DNA of 64,000 nt from Candidatus Pantoea floridensis (GTDB taxonomy: Bacteria > Pseudomonadota > Gammaproteobacteria > Enterobacterales > Enterobacteriaceae): NCBI RefSeq assembly GCF_900215435.1, contig NZ_OCMY01000001.1:2604001-2668000 (forward strand), given 5' to 3'. Shown here one piece after another: positions 7,816-15,265 of this stretch. Under the pieces are notes generated by a model. It saw nothing but the letters and a program-made list of their open reading frames with translations, made no database searches and was not told the origin of the DNA. Numbering within the stretch: the stretch's first letter is position 1; each line of letters opens with the position of its first letter. Both the position numbers and the translations under genes were made by a program.

Positions 7816-8361
7816 ATGAAAAACCAACCCCTCTACAATATGCCGTGCCCCATCGCGCGCAGCCTGGGCCGTATTGGCGATGGCTGGAGCATGCTGATCA
7901 TGCGTGATGCGCTGGCTGGCTTCACGCGTTTCGATGAGTTCCAGAAAAGCAGCGGCGTGGCACCCAACATTTTGTCGCGTCGGCTGAAAGAGCTGGTTGA
8001 AGATGGCCTGCTGCAGAAGGTGTGTTACAGCACCAGCCCCGCGCGCTATGAATATCACCTCACGCCTGCCGGACGTGATTTCCGCAGCGTGATTCTGGCG
8101 CTGGCAGAGTGGGGCAGCACCCACTTCTCGCCGGAAGGACGCCAGATACAGCTGATAGAAACCGCCACGCAGCGTCCGGTGAAGATGCAGCTGGTCGATA
8201 GCGAGAATGGTGAGCCGCTTACCCTGGACAAATATCAGATGGTACCCGGCCCGGCGGCGGTGCCGATGATGCACTATCGCCATGACTATCTGCAGAAAAA
8301 ACGCGCCGGTGATAACGCCCAGAAATTTGCGCCGCCTTCGCTGACAGAGCCGCAATCATGA
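7816..8361 (+). CDS. HxlR-family transcriptional regulator
   Basis: This 181-residue protein has a winged helix in the first ~100 residues. It starts with the family pattern CPIARSLGRIGDGWSMLIMR (conserved Cys11) and continues with FQKSSGVAPNILSRRLKELV and the wing YEYHLTPAGRDF. The C-terminal ~80 residues are longer than in minimal HxlR proteins and may bind a ligand. Its stop overlaps the adaptor gene start (ATGA), so it is co-transcribed with the efflux genes and probably autoregulates the operon. HxlR proteins often sense electrophiles or toxic small molecules. Confidence 0.87.
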   Translation: MKNQPLYNMPCPIARSLGRIGDGWSMLIMRDALAGFTRFDEFQKSSGVAPNILSRRLKELVEDGLLQKVCYSTSPARYEYHLTPAGRDFRSVILALAEWGSTHFSPEGRQIQLIETATQRPVKMQLVDSENGEPLTLDKYQMVPGPAAVPMMHYRHDYLQKKRAGDNAQKFAPPSLTEPQS

Positions 8362-9398
8362 TGCTGACGCGCAAAAAATCTGCGCTGTTGCTGGCGCTGG
8401 CGGCGGCAGGTATCGCGCTGGCCGGTTACGGTTATTACTGGTGGCACACCGCGCGCTTTATGCCTTCAACTGATGATGCCTACGTCGGCGCGGATATCAG
8501 CGCCATCTCGGCTAAAGTCTCCGGCTATATTCACACCATTGCGGTGCAGGATAACGCGCAGGTAAAGCAGGGCGATCTGCTGGTTCAGCTGGATAACCGT
8601 GATTATCTCGCGGCGGTGGAGCAGGCCTCGGGTGAAGTGGCCGCGCAGCAAGCGGCGCTGAGTGATATCGCCGCCACTCGCCAGCTGCAGCTCGCCACCA
8701 TTGCCGGTGCGCACGCCTCGCTGCTGGCGGCGCAGGCGGTGACGCAAAAAACCACCTCCGATCAGCGGCGCTACACCCTGCTGGCCAGCAGTGCGGCGGT
8801 GTCGCAGCAGATCCGCGATCATGCGCAGGCCGATTACCATCAGGCGATTGCCGAAGAGAGCAAAACCCGCGCCGATAAAACGGTAGCGGAGCGACAGCTT
8901 CAGGTGTTAGACGCGCGTGAACTGCAGGCGAAAGCGGCATTGACCAAAGCACAGGCCGGGCTGGCGATGGCGAAGCTCAATCTTGAGTACACCGAAATTC
9001 GTGCGCCTTTTGCGGGTGTGGTGGGCAACCGTCGCGCGTGGTCCGGTTCGTTCGTCAGCAGCGGCACGCAGCTGCTGTCGCTGGTGCCGTCGCACGGCTT
9101 ATGGATCGACGCTAATTTCAAAGAGAGCCAGCTGGCGAACATGCAGCCGGGACAGGCGGCGCACATCGTTGCCGATGTGTTACCAGGCCGGACCTTTAGC
9201 GGCCACGTTGCCAGCTTATCCCCGGCAACCGGTTCACGCTTCAGTATCCTGCCCGCAGAAAATGCTACCGGCAACTTCACCAAAATTGTCCAGCGCGTGC
9301 CGGTGCGCATCATGCTGGAGGGCGATGATGCGGCGCTCGGCCTGCTGCGTCCCGGCTTGTCGGTGACGGTCACGGTGGATGAGAGAAGCGCGCGATGA
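8358..9398 (+). CDS. HlyD/EmrA-type membrane fusion protein
   Basis: This 346-residue adaptor has one N-terminal membrane anchor (about residues 8-28) followed by PSTDDAYVGADISAISAKVS, the standard EmrA opening. It continues with a lipoyl half-motif, an alpha-helical hairpin (about 85-190), the second lipoyl half (LEYTEIRAPFAGVVGN) and a beta-barrel ending near DVLPGRTFSGHVASLSP. It would link the inner-membrane pump encoded next to an outer-membrane TolC-like channel. It overlaps both neighbours by four bases (ATGA), so translation is coupled. Confidence 0.9.
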   Translation: MMLTRKKSALLLALAAAGIALAGYGYYWWHTARFMPSTDDAYVGADISAISAKVSGYIHTIAVQDNAQVKQGDLLVQLDNRDYLAAVEQASGEVAAQQAALSDIAATRQLQLATIAGAHASLLAAQAVTQKTTSDQRRYTLLASSAAVSQQIRDHAQADYHQAIAEESKTRADKTVAERQLQVLDARELQAKAALTKAQAGLAMAKLNLEYTEIRAPFAGVVGNRRAWSGSFVSSGTQLLSLVPSHGLWIDANFKESQLANMQPGQAAHIVADVLPGRTFSGHVASLSPATGSRFSILPAENATGNFTKIVQRVPVRIMLEGDDAALGLLRPGLSVTVTVDERSAR

Positions 9399-10951
9399 GC
9401 AGCGTCGCCGCACCGCTGGTGGCGCCGGCGCAAATGCCGGTGAGCAAGAAAATAGTGGCTTTCGCCACGCTGTGCATCGGCATGTTTATCGCGCTGCTGG
9501 ATATCCAGATCGTGTCGGCGTCGCTACGTGATATCGGTGGCGGTTTGTCGGCCGGCGATGATGAAACCGTGTGGGTGCAGACCAGTTATCTGATCGCGGA
9601 GATCATCATCATTCCGCTCTCCGGCTGGCTGGCGAGCGTGATGTCAACGCGCTGGCTGTTTGCCACTTCGGCCTGCGGATTCACCATCATGAGTCTGCTG
9701 TGCGGTTGGGCATGGAACATTCAAAGCATGATTGCCTTCCGCGCGCTGCAGGGATTAGCCGGCGGTTCGATGATTCCGCTGGTGTTCACTTCCGCGTTTG
9801 CCTTTTTTCAGGGCAAGCAGCGGGTGATTGCGGCGGCCACGGTGGGCGCGCTGGCCTCCCTGGCGCCGACGCTAGGGCCGACGGTGGGCGGCTGGATTAC
9901 CGACAACTACAGCTGGCACTGGCTGTTTTTCATCAACATCATTCCCGGCATTTACATTACTGTTGCCGTGCCGCTGCTGGTGAAAATCGACGCGCCGAAT
10001 CGTGAACTGCTGCGTGGCGCCGATTACTTCAGCATTGTGCTGCTAGCGGCGTCGCTCGGCTGTCTGGAATACACGCTGGAAGAGGGGCCGCGCTGGGGCT
10101 GGTTTGACGATAGCACCATCGCGACCACTGGTTGGATCGCACTGGTATGCGGCGTGTTTTTTATTGTTCGTACGCTGCATCACGCCAGACCCATCATGGA
10201 TTTACGCGCGCTGAAAGATCCTGGTTTTAGCCTCGGCTGTTACTTCTCATTTATGGCCGGTGTCGGCATCTTCGCCACCATTTATCTCACGCCGCTGTTT
10301 CTCAGCCAGGTGCGAGGGTTCAGCGCGCTGGAGATCGGGATGGCGATCTTCTCTACCGGTATTTTTCAGATCCTGTCGATCCCACTGTATGCCTGGCTGG
10401 CGAATCGCGTCGATCTGCGCATTCTACTGGCGTTTGGCCTGATGAGTTTTGGCGTGTCGATGTACTTTTTTGTGCCGATCACCCACGACTGGGGCGCCAA
10501 AGAGCTGCTGTTTCCGCAGGCGTTTCGCGGCATGGCGCAGCAGTTTGCCGTGGCGCCTACGGTAACGCTGACTTTGGGTAGCCTGCCCCCGGCGCGACTA
10601 AAATTAGCTTCAGGGCTGTTTAATCTGATGCGCAACCTCGGTGGCGCTATCGGTATCGCGCTGTGTGGCACGGTGCTCAACGATCGTACCAATCTGCACT
10701 TCAGCCGTCTGGCTGACCATCTCAACTCTGCCAGCCTGACGTTGGGTGACTATCTGCAATCACGCACGCTGGCGCTCATCGGCAGCGGCCTGAGTTCGGA
10801 TGCGGCGCACACTGCGGCGCTGCAATCGCTGGCGCAGTTGACGCTCCGCGAGGCGCGCACGCAGGCATTTTCAGACGCATTCTGGCTGATTATGGTCGGA
10901 TTTTGTATCGCCGCGCTGCTGGTTCCTTTTATGAAAAAGCCTGCGGCTTAA
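9395..10951 (+). CDS. DHA2-family (EmrB-type) multidrug efflux MFS transporter
   Basis: This 518-residue protein has about 14 membrane segments. Motif A/D1-type residues lie in FIALLDIQIVSASLRDIGGG at the first helix, the proline-rich antiporter motif C (GALASLAPTLGPTVGGWI) is in helix 5, and the C-terminus is basic. The proton-driven antiporter works with the HlyD adaptor made from the overlapping upstream gene. The substrate is unknown. Placement next to a condensing enzyme of fatty-acid synthesis may hint at an antibiotic acting on that pathway, which is inference only. Confidence 0.9.
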   Translation: MSSVAAPLVAPAQMPVSKKIVAFATLCIGMFIALLDIQIVSASLRDIGGGLSAGDDETVWVQTSYLIAEIIIIPLSGWLASVMSTRWLFATSACGFTIMSLLCGWAWNIQSMIAFRALQGLAGGSMIPLVFTSAFAFFQGKQRVIAAATVGALASLAPTLGPTVGGWITDNYSWHWLFFINIIPGIYITVAVPLLVKIDAPNRELLRGADYFSIVLLAASLGCLEYTLEEGPRWGWFDDSTIATTGWIALVCGVFFIVRTLHHARPIMDLRALKDPGFSLGCYFSFMAGVGIFATIYLTPLFLSQVRGFSALEIGMAIFSTGIFQILSIPLYAWLANRVDLRILLAFGLMSFGVSMYFFVPITHDWGAKELLFPQAFRGMAQQFAVAPTVTLTLGSLPPARLKLASGLFNLMRNLGGAIGIALCGTVLNDRTNLHFSRLADHLNSASLTLGDYLQSRTLALIGSGLSSDAAHTAALQSLAQLTLREARTQAFSDAFWLIMVGFCIAALLVPFMKKPAA

Positions 10952-10961
10952 GGAGTTATCA

Positions 10962-12224
10962 ATGAAACGTATTGTTATTACTGGCATGGGGCTGGTCTCG
11001 CCACTGGGTTGCGGCACGGAGGCGGTGTGGCAGTCGCTGCTGGCGGGAAAATCCGGCATCAGCGCGCTGCCGCCGGAGATGGTGCAGGATATCGCCTGTA
11101 AAGTAGCGGGCCAGGTGCCGACGCCAGAGCAGGATGCGCAGCACGGTTTTAACCCCGACGGCATTATCGCCGCCAAAGATCGCAAGAAGATGGATCGCTT
11201 TATCGAGTTCGCGCTGGTGGCTGCCCATGAAGCGCTGGCGCAGGCCAACTGGTCGCCGCAGGATGTGGCACAGCAGCAGCGTACTGCCACGGTGATCGCC
11301 ACCGGCATCGGCGGCTTTAACGAAATCGCCAACGCGGTAGAAACCACCGCAGCGCGTGGACCTCGCCGTCTGTCGCCGTTCACCATTCCTTCGTTTCTCG
11401 CCAACCTGGCGGCGGGACACGTCTCGATTGCGCACGGTTTTCGCGGACCGATTGGTGCCCCGGTGACCGCCTGTGCGGCGGGGGCGCAGGCGATTGGCGA
11501 TGCGGCGCGACTGATTCGCAGCGGCGAGGCGGATATTGCGCTGTGTGGCGGTACCGAAGCGGCGATTCATCGCGTCAGCCTGGCCGGTTTTGCCGCCGCA
11601 AAGGCGATGTCGGGCGGCTTTAACGATCGTCCGCAGCAGGCTTCGCGTCCGTTCGATCGCGACCGCGATGGCTTTGTGATGGGCGAGGGCGCCGGGTTAC
11701 TGGTGATTGAATCGCTGGAGCATGCGCAGGCGCGCGGCGCTACGCCGCTGGCCGAGCTGGTGGGCTACGGCACCAGCGCCGATGCTTATCATCTCACCGC
11801 CGGCCCGGAAAATGGTGAAGGCGCGCGCCGGGCGATGGAAACTGCGCTGGCGCAGGCGGGCATTGCGGCTGCGGAGGTACAGCACATTAATGCGCATGCC
11901 ACCTCGACGCCGGTGGGCGATAAAGGCGAGCTGGCGGCAATCCGTTCGCTCTTCGCGGGAAGCAAAGTGGCGATCACCTCAACCAAATCCGCTACCGGAC
12001 ATCTGCTGGGAGCGGCGGGTGGCGTGGAGGCGATCTTCTCCATTCTGGCGCTACGCGACCAGATTGCGCCGCCCACGCTGAACCTGCAAAATCCGGATGA
12101 GGCGGCGGCCGGGCTCAATCTGGTGGCGCTCACCGCGCAGCCAACGGCGATGACCTATGCGCTATCGAATGGGTTTGGCTTCGGTGGGGTTAATGCCAGT
12201 TTGTTGTTTAAAGCCTGGCGATAG
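10962..12224 (+). CDS. FabF-like beta-ketoacyl-ACP synthase paralogue
   Basis: This 420-residue KAS II-type condensing enzyme retains the full catalytic triad: Cys171 in VTACAAGAQ, His312 in NAHATSTPVGD and His347 in SATGHLLGAAGG. The glycine-rich C-terminal loop NGFGFGGVNASL is also present. It joins acyl-ACP and malonyl-ACP. Local motifs differ from the housekeeping E. coli FabF (for example NAHATS versus NAHGTS and TACAAG versus TACTSG), so it is not a recent copy of the local fabF. It starts 10 bp after the efflux gene with AAGGAG upstream. No acyl carrier protein or other lipid gene is nearby, which makes a resistant-target or lipid-tailoring role possible. Confidence 0.88.
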   Translation: MKRIVITGMGLVSPLGCGTEAVWQSLLAGKSGISALPPEMVQDIACKVAGQVPTPEQDAQHGFNPDGIIAAKDRKKMDRFIEFALVAAHEALAQANWSPQDVAQQQRTATVIATGIGGFNEIANAVETTAARGPRRLSPFTIPSFLANLAAGHVSIAHGFRGPIGAPVTACAAGAQAIGDAARLIRSGEADIALCGGTEAAIHRVSLAGFAAAKAMSGGFNDRPQQASRPFDRDRDGFVMGEGAGLLVIESLEHAQARGATPLAELVGYGTSADAYHLTAGPENGEGARRAMETALAQAGIAAAEVQHINAHATSTPVGDKGELAAIRSLFAGSKVAITSTKSATGHLLGAAGGVEAIFSILALRDQIAPPTLNLQNPDEAAAGLNLVALTAQPTAMTYALSNGFGFGGVNASLLFKAWR

Positions 12225-12230
12225 ATTTCC

Positions 12231-12236
12231 TATAAT
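12231..12236 (+). promoter_or_regulatory. Candidate -10 box of the MarR gene
   Basis: A TATAAT consensus -10 lies just after the synthase stop codon; the -35 is weak (TTTAAA at 12207-12212, 18-bp spacer). If used, the transcript begins near 12243. That leaves a leader long enough for CAGGAA and the TTG start at 12269 but not for the GTG at 12251. Confidence 0.35.
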
Positions 12237-12268
12237 GGGGCAACGATAGCGTGCAGGAATGGCCCCCT

Positions 12269-12691
12269 TTGACTCCGAAATCCGAAACTCAGCAGCTGGC
12301 GGAAGAGCTCCGTCAGCTTGTCAGCCACTTCGTGCGTAACGTGCGGGTTGGTACTGCGACCGTGCGCACCTCGCAGTATGAAACCTTAGACTTGCTCGAA
12401 AGCCATCAGTCGCTCTCCATCGCCGAGCTCGCGCGGCTGCGCGGCGTGAAGCATCAAAGTATGCGGTTGGTGATTAACGAGCTGGAGTCGCAAGGTTTGG
12501 TACTGCGGCAAAAAAGCGCGCAGGACGCGCGAGCGCAGGTGATTGTGTTGAGGGATTGCGCACGCGCACACCTGGTCACGGCACGCGAACAGCGCACGGA
12601 GTGGATTGCGGCGCGCATTAACGCCAGCCTTGAGCAATCCGATCGTGACGATCTGCAGAAAGGCCTGGCTGCATTGCGCAAGCTGCTTTAA
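12269..12691 (+). CDS. MarR-family transcriptional regulator
   Basis: This protein of about 140 residues has a central winged helix (SLSIAELARLRGVKHQSMRL recognition region, wing QKSAQDARAQVIVLRD) flanked by the N- and C-terminal dimerisation helices of the MarR family. The TTG at 12269 is preferred because CAGGAA (12254-12259) lies nine bases upstream. An in-frame GTG at 12251 has no ribosome site and would add six residues. It ends the efflux/synthase unit and overlaps the convergent SnoaL-like gene by four bases at the stop codons. With the HxlR protein at the other end, the unit carries two regulators. Confidence 0.82.
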   Translation: MTPKSETQQLAEELRQLVSHFVRNVRVGTATVRTSQYETLDLLESHQSLSIAELARLRGVKHQSMRLVINELESQGLVLRQKSAQDARAQVIVLRDCARAHLVTAREQRTEWIAARINASLEQSDRDDLQKGLAALRKLL

Positions 12692-13110
12692 ACCGACGGG
12701 CTGGCGCTACGCAGGTGATTGATCACCGCCGCCAGCGTGTTCATCCCCCAATGTTCAACGTATTGTCCGTTTTCAATGCGTACCATATCGATCACGGCGA
12801 TCGTCACGGCTAAACCGGTGGGCGCAATGCCCATCAGCGATCCGCTGTGAACGCCGCCAATGCTTTTGCGCGTAGTGACCCAATCGCGCTCGGCGATTTG
12901 CTCCTCAATATTCACCTGTAAATTGGAGAGCGCGGGGCGCAGGATCCGATCGAAGGTGTGCCACAAACTTTCGCGATCGTTGGGTGCGCCCGCGGGTGCT
13001 GAGCGGTTAACGAAGTGTGCGGCGACGAGCCGATCAAAGGCCTGACGATCCCCCTCGGCGATCACTTGTTGGTTAAAGCGACGCACAACGGCTTTGTTCT
13101 GTTCAGACAT
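12688..13110 (-). CDS. SnoaL-like/ester cyclase-type polyketide cyclase-fold protein
   Basis: This 140-residue protein has the NTF2/SnoaL cone fold. NKAVVRRFNQQVIAEGDRQA opens the first helix, VAAHFVNRSAPAGAP follows, and the C-terminal strands include VIDMVRIENGQYVEHWG, a hallmark of the family. ATG 13110 is chosen because GGAG lies directly upstream. Such proteins are small ligand-binding or hydrolase/isomerase enzymes and the substrate is unknown here. Its upstream region carries a perfect 27-bp palindrome, so expression is probably repressed by a dimeric regulator. Confidence 0.8.
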   Translation of the reverse strand: MSEQNKAVVRRFNQQVIAEGDRQAFDRLVAAHFVNRSAPAGAPNDRESLWHTFDRILRPALSNLQVNIEEQIAERDWVTTRKSIGGVHSGSLMGIAPTGLAVTIAVIDMVRIENGQYVEHWGMNTLAAVINHLRSASPSV

Positions 13111-13123
13111 GGTGATTCTCCGC

Positions 13124-13150
13124 AATATATACAGTTTAACTGTATATATT
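13124..13150. promoter_or_regulatory. Perfect 27-bp palindromic operator upstream of SnoaL-like gene
   Basis: The 13-base arm AATATATACAGTT (13124-13136) and its exact reverse complement AACTGTATATATT (13138-13150) flank a single central T. It lies 14 bp upstream of the start codon, over the expected promoter or leader of the minus-strand gene. It resembles an operator for a TetR/MarR-type dimer. It is not a LexA box, because the CTGTAT half-sites face the wrong way. Confidence 0.6.
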
Positions 13151-13216
13151 TAACGGCAAACGAGGAGCAGGGATTTGTTAAGTTGTGCTTTATACGGAGT
13201 TTGCTGCATTCTGATG

Positions 13217-13351
13217 CCCTAACCCCAGCCCTCTCCCACAGGGAGAGGGAGCAGAAAGAGCCATTTTCCGTGAAAGAGAGGGAGTGAGATAATGTTCGAT
13301 GGGGCGCGATCGGTTCCCTCTCCCGCGGGCGGGAGAGGGTTAGGGTGAGGG
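13217..13351. repeat. Family B inverted-repeat element, copy 2
   Basis: The left arm CCCTAACCCCAGCCCTCTCCC (13217-13237) pairs, with a few mismatches, with the right arm GGGAGAGGGTTAGGGTGAGGG (13331-13351). An inner CCCTCTCCC...GGGAGAGGG hairpin lies at each end. It sits upstream of the SnoaL-like gene and just past the end of uxuA. Confidence 0.75.
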
Positions 13352-13368
13352 AAAAAAACGCACCAAAC

Positions 13369-14433
13369 TCAACGCTTACCCAGCGCTTCCCACAGCCCCA
13401 GCAGGTAGGTAGTACCCAGCGCGCGATCGTACAAACCATAGCCCGGACGACCGGTTTCGCCCCAGATAAAGCGACCATGATCCGAGCGGATGTAGCCATC
13501 GAAGCCGTTGTCGTACATCGATTGCAGCACTTTATACATATCCAGCGAGCCGTACTCCGTTGGGTGCGCGCACTCGTAGAAATCTTTGTCCTGAATAATT
13601 TTGATGTTACGCACGTGGGCAAAGGGAATGCGCCTGCGGCGGGAGAACTCGGCCAGAATGGCGTACACGTCATTGCTGGGATCTTCCGCAATCGATCCGG
13701 TACAAAGCGTGATGCCGTTAGCTTCGGAATCCACCACGTTACAGATCCAGTCAAGATCGTCGCGATTTTTCACCACGCGCGGCAGGCCAAAGATCGAATA
13801 CGGCGGATCGTCCGGATGGATCGCCATCTTCACGCCCACCTCTTCACACACCGGGATCACCGCCTTGAGGAAGTAGGCGAGGTTTTCACGCAGCTTTGCG
13901 TCATCCACATCTTTGTATTGGGCAAACAGATCCTGCACTTTTGCCAGACGTTCGGGTTCCCAGCCGGGCAGGGCGAAACCATTCGCATTGCCGAGCACTT
14001 CCTGCACCACTTCATCAAGGCTCTTATCAATGCCTTTCTTCTCGAAAGCCATGGTGAGCGAGCCGTCGGGCAAAACATAGTTCATGTCGGTCTTCATCCA
14101 GTCGAACACCGGCATGAAGTTGTAGCAGATCACCTTAACGCCCGCGTTGGCCAGATTGCGGATGCTCTGCTGGTAATTTTCAATGTAGCGATCGCGGCTG
14201 GGCAGGCCGATTTTAATGTCGTCATGAATATTGACGCTTTCGATCACTTCCACCGTCAGACCGGCGGCGTGCACCTGCTCAACCAGCGCATTAATCTTTT
14301 CGACAGGCCAGGTTTCACCCACCGGCACGTCATAGAGCGCGCCAACCACGCCACGTACGCCCGGCACCTGGCGAATATATTCCAGCGAAACTTTATCTTC
14401 TTTCGGACCAAACCAACGCATTGTCAGCTGCAT
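13369..14433 (-). CDS. uxuA: Mannonate dehydratase
   Basis: This 354-residue protein of the UxuA family dehydrates D-mannonate to 2-keto-3-deoxygluconate in hexuronate catabolism. Recognisable segments are MRWFGP, LEYIRQVPGVRGVVGALYDV, VIESVNIHDDIKIG, CYNFMPVFDW, AIHPDDPP, GSIAEDPSND, FAHVRN and YIRSDHGR. The last four supply the metal and substrate ligands. It resembles the shorter ~355-residue UxuA type rather than the 394-residue E. coli enzyme. ATG 14433 has GGTGGA upstream; a start at 14451 would add six residues. No other hexuronate genes are adjacent. Confidence 0.9.
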   Translation of the reverse strand: MQLTMRWFGPKEDKVSLEYIRQVPGVRGVVGALYDVPVGETWPVEKINALVEQVHAAGLTVEVIESVNIHDDIKIGLPSRDRYIENYQQSIRNLANAGVKVICYNFMPVFDWMKTDMNYVLPDGSLTMAFEKKGIDKSLDEVVQEVLGNANGFALPGWEPERLAKVQDLFAQYKDVDDAKLRENLAYFLKAVIPVCEEVGVKMAIHPDDPPYSIFGLPRVVKNRDDLDWICNVVDSEANGITLCTGSIAEDPSNDVYAILAEFSRRRRIPFAHVRNIKIIQDKDFYECAHPTEYGSLDMYKVLQSMYDNGFDGYIRSDHGRFIWGETGRPGYGLYDRALGTTYLLGLWEALGKR

Positions 14434-14563
14434 AATGTCATCCACCGTCATCGTGTCTGTGATGACTGATAAACTACCATTCTAGTAAACATGCTGACAA
14501 CACGGCACCAACAATAAGCCTTGATCCGCGTCACAGAACACAATTTATCCGCCAGGTTCGGCC

Positions 14564-15265
14564 TTAATGGTGCAGCACGCCGCTGAAGTGATCCTTGTAT
14601 TTGAATAATTCCAGATCGGATCGCAGCCCCAGTTTGCGCAGCGCAGTCTGCTTTTGCCCGCTGATGGTTTTGCGGCTGCGCGCATATTTCACCGCGATCT
14701 GCGTGATGCTCAAGCCATCAAGATAGCAGCGGATCACTTCGATCTCGCGTGGGCTGAGATCGCGCAGCAGCAGTTTGAGCTCATCACCCAGTTCGCGTGG
14801 CATTAAGTAGTCATGCATCTCCCGATCGCTTTCCTGGAACTTATCCATCTCCAGCAACATCTCTGAGGTGAGAAAACGCTTGTTGCGGCACACCTGATGA
14901 ATAGCAGTCACTAATACTTCCTGCTCTTCGCTCTTACCGATAAAACCGTGTACACCCGCTTTTAACAGCAGCTGGACAATGGCCGGTTTCTCCATCGACG
15001 AGGAGACCAGAATTTTCAAATCGGGATAGCGCAGGCGAAGCTGTTTCACCATCTGCAAGCCGTCGAGATCCTCTTCGCCCAGCATGTAATCGAGTACCAG
15101 CACATCCACCGAATTCTGCTGCAGGAAACTCATCAGCTGCTGACGCTGGGCAAAAGTACCCACCAGCTCCAGCTCGGGTTCCTGTGCCAGGCGATACTGA
15201 ATCGCTTTGCCAATCAGCGGATGGTCATCTAATACGGCGACCTGCCAAATCGCAGTTTCTTTCAT
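14564..15265 (-). CDS. NarL/FixJ-type response regulator (EvgA-like)
   Basis: This 233-residue protein has an N-terminal receiver domain (acidic pair Asp13-Asp14, phosphoacceptor Asp59 in VLVLDYML, Lys in GFIGKSEEQ). The C-terminal LuxR-type helix-turn-helix is LSPREIEVIRCYLDGLSITQ, followed by RSRKTISGQK. Its start overlaps the stop of the hybrid kinase gene by four bases, so the two are made together. By architecture it is the output of an EvgS/EvgA-like phosphorelay. Target genes are not visible, and the adjacent uxuA is a possible but unproven target. Confidence 0.9.
   Translation of the reverse strand: MKETAIWQVAVLDDHPLIGKAIQYRLAQEPELELVGTFAQRQQLMSFLQQNSVDVLVLDYMLGEEDLDGLQMVKQLRLRYPDLKILVSSSMEKPAIVQLLLKAGVHGFIGKSEEQEVLVTAIHQVCRNKRFLTSEMLLEMDKFQESDREMHDYLMPRELGDELKLLLRDLSPREIEVIRCYLDGLSITQIAVKYARSRKTISGQKQTALRKLGLRSDLELFKYKDHFSGVLHH

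Noticed and set aside
12251..12268. GTG at 12251 as start of the MarR gene
   Set aside because: There is no ribosome site before it and the likely transcript would begin only a few bases upstream. TTG 12269 has CAGGAA at a normal distance.
13124..13150. LexA (SOS) box upstream of the SnoaL-like gene
   Set aside because: The site contains ACTGTATATAT-like halves, but they point outward from the centre, the reverse of the LexA arrangement.
13345..14469. Plus-strand frame of 374 codons opposite uxuA
   Set aside because: uxuA on the minus strand has all conserved family blocks. The opposite frame begins inside a repeat element and matches nothing.
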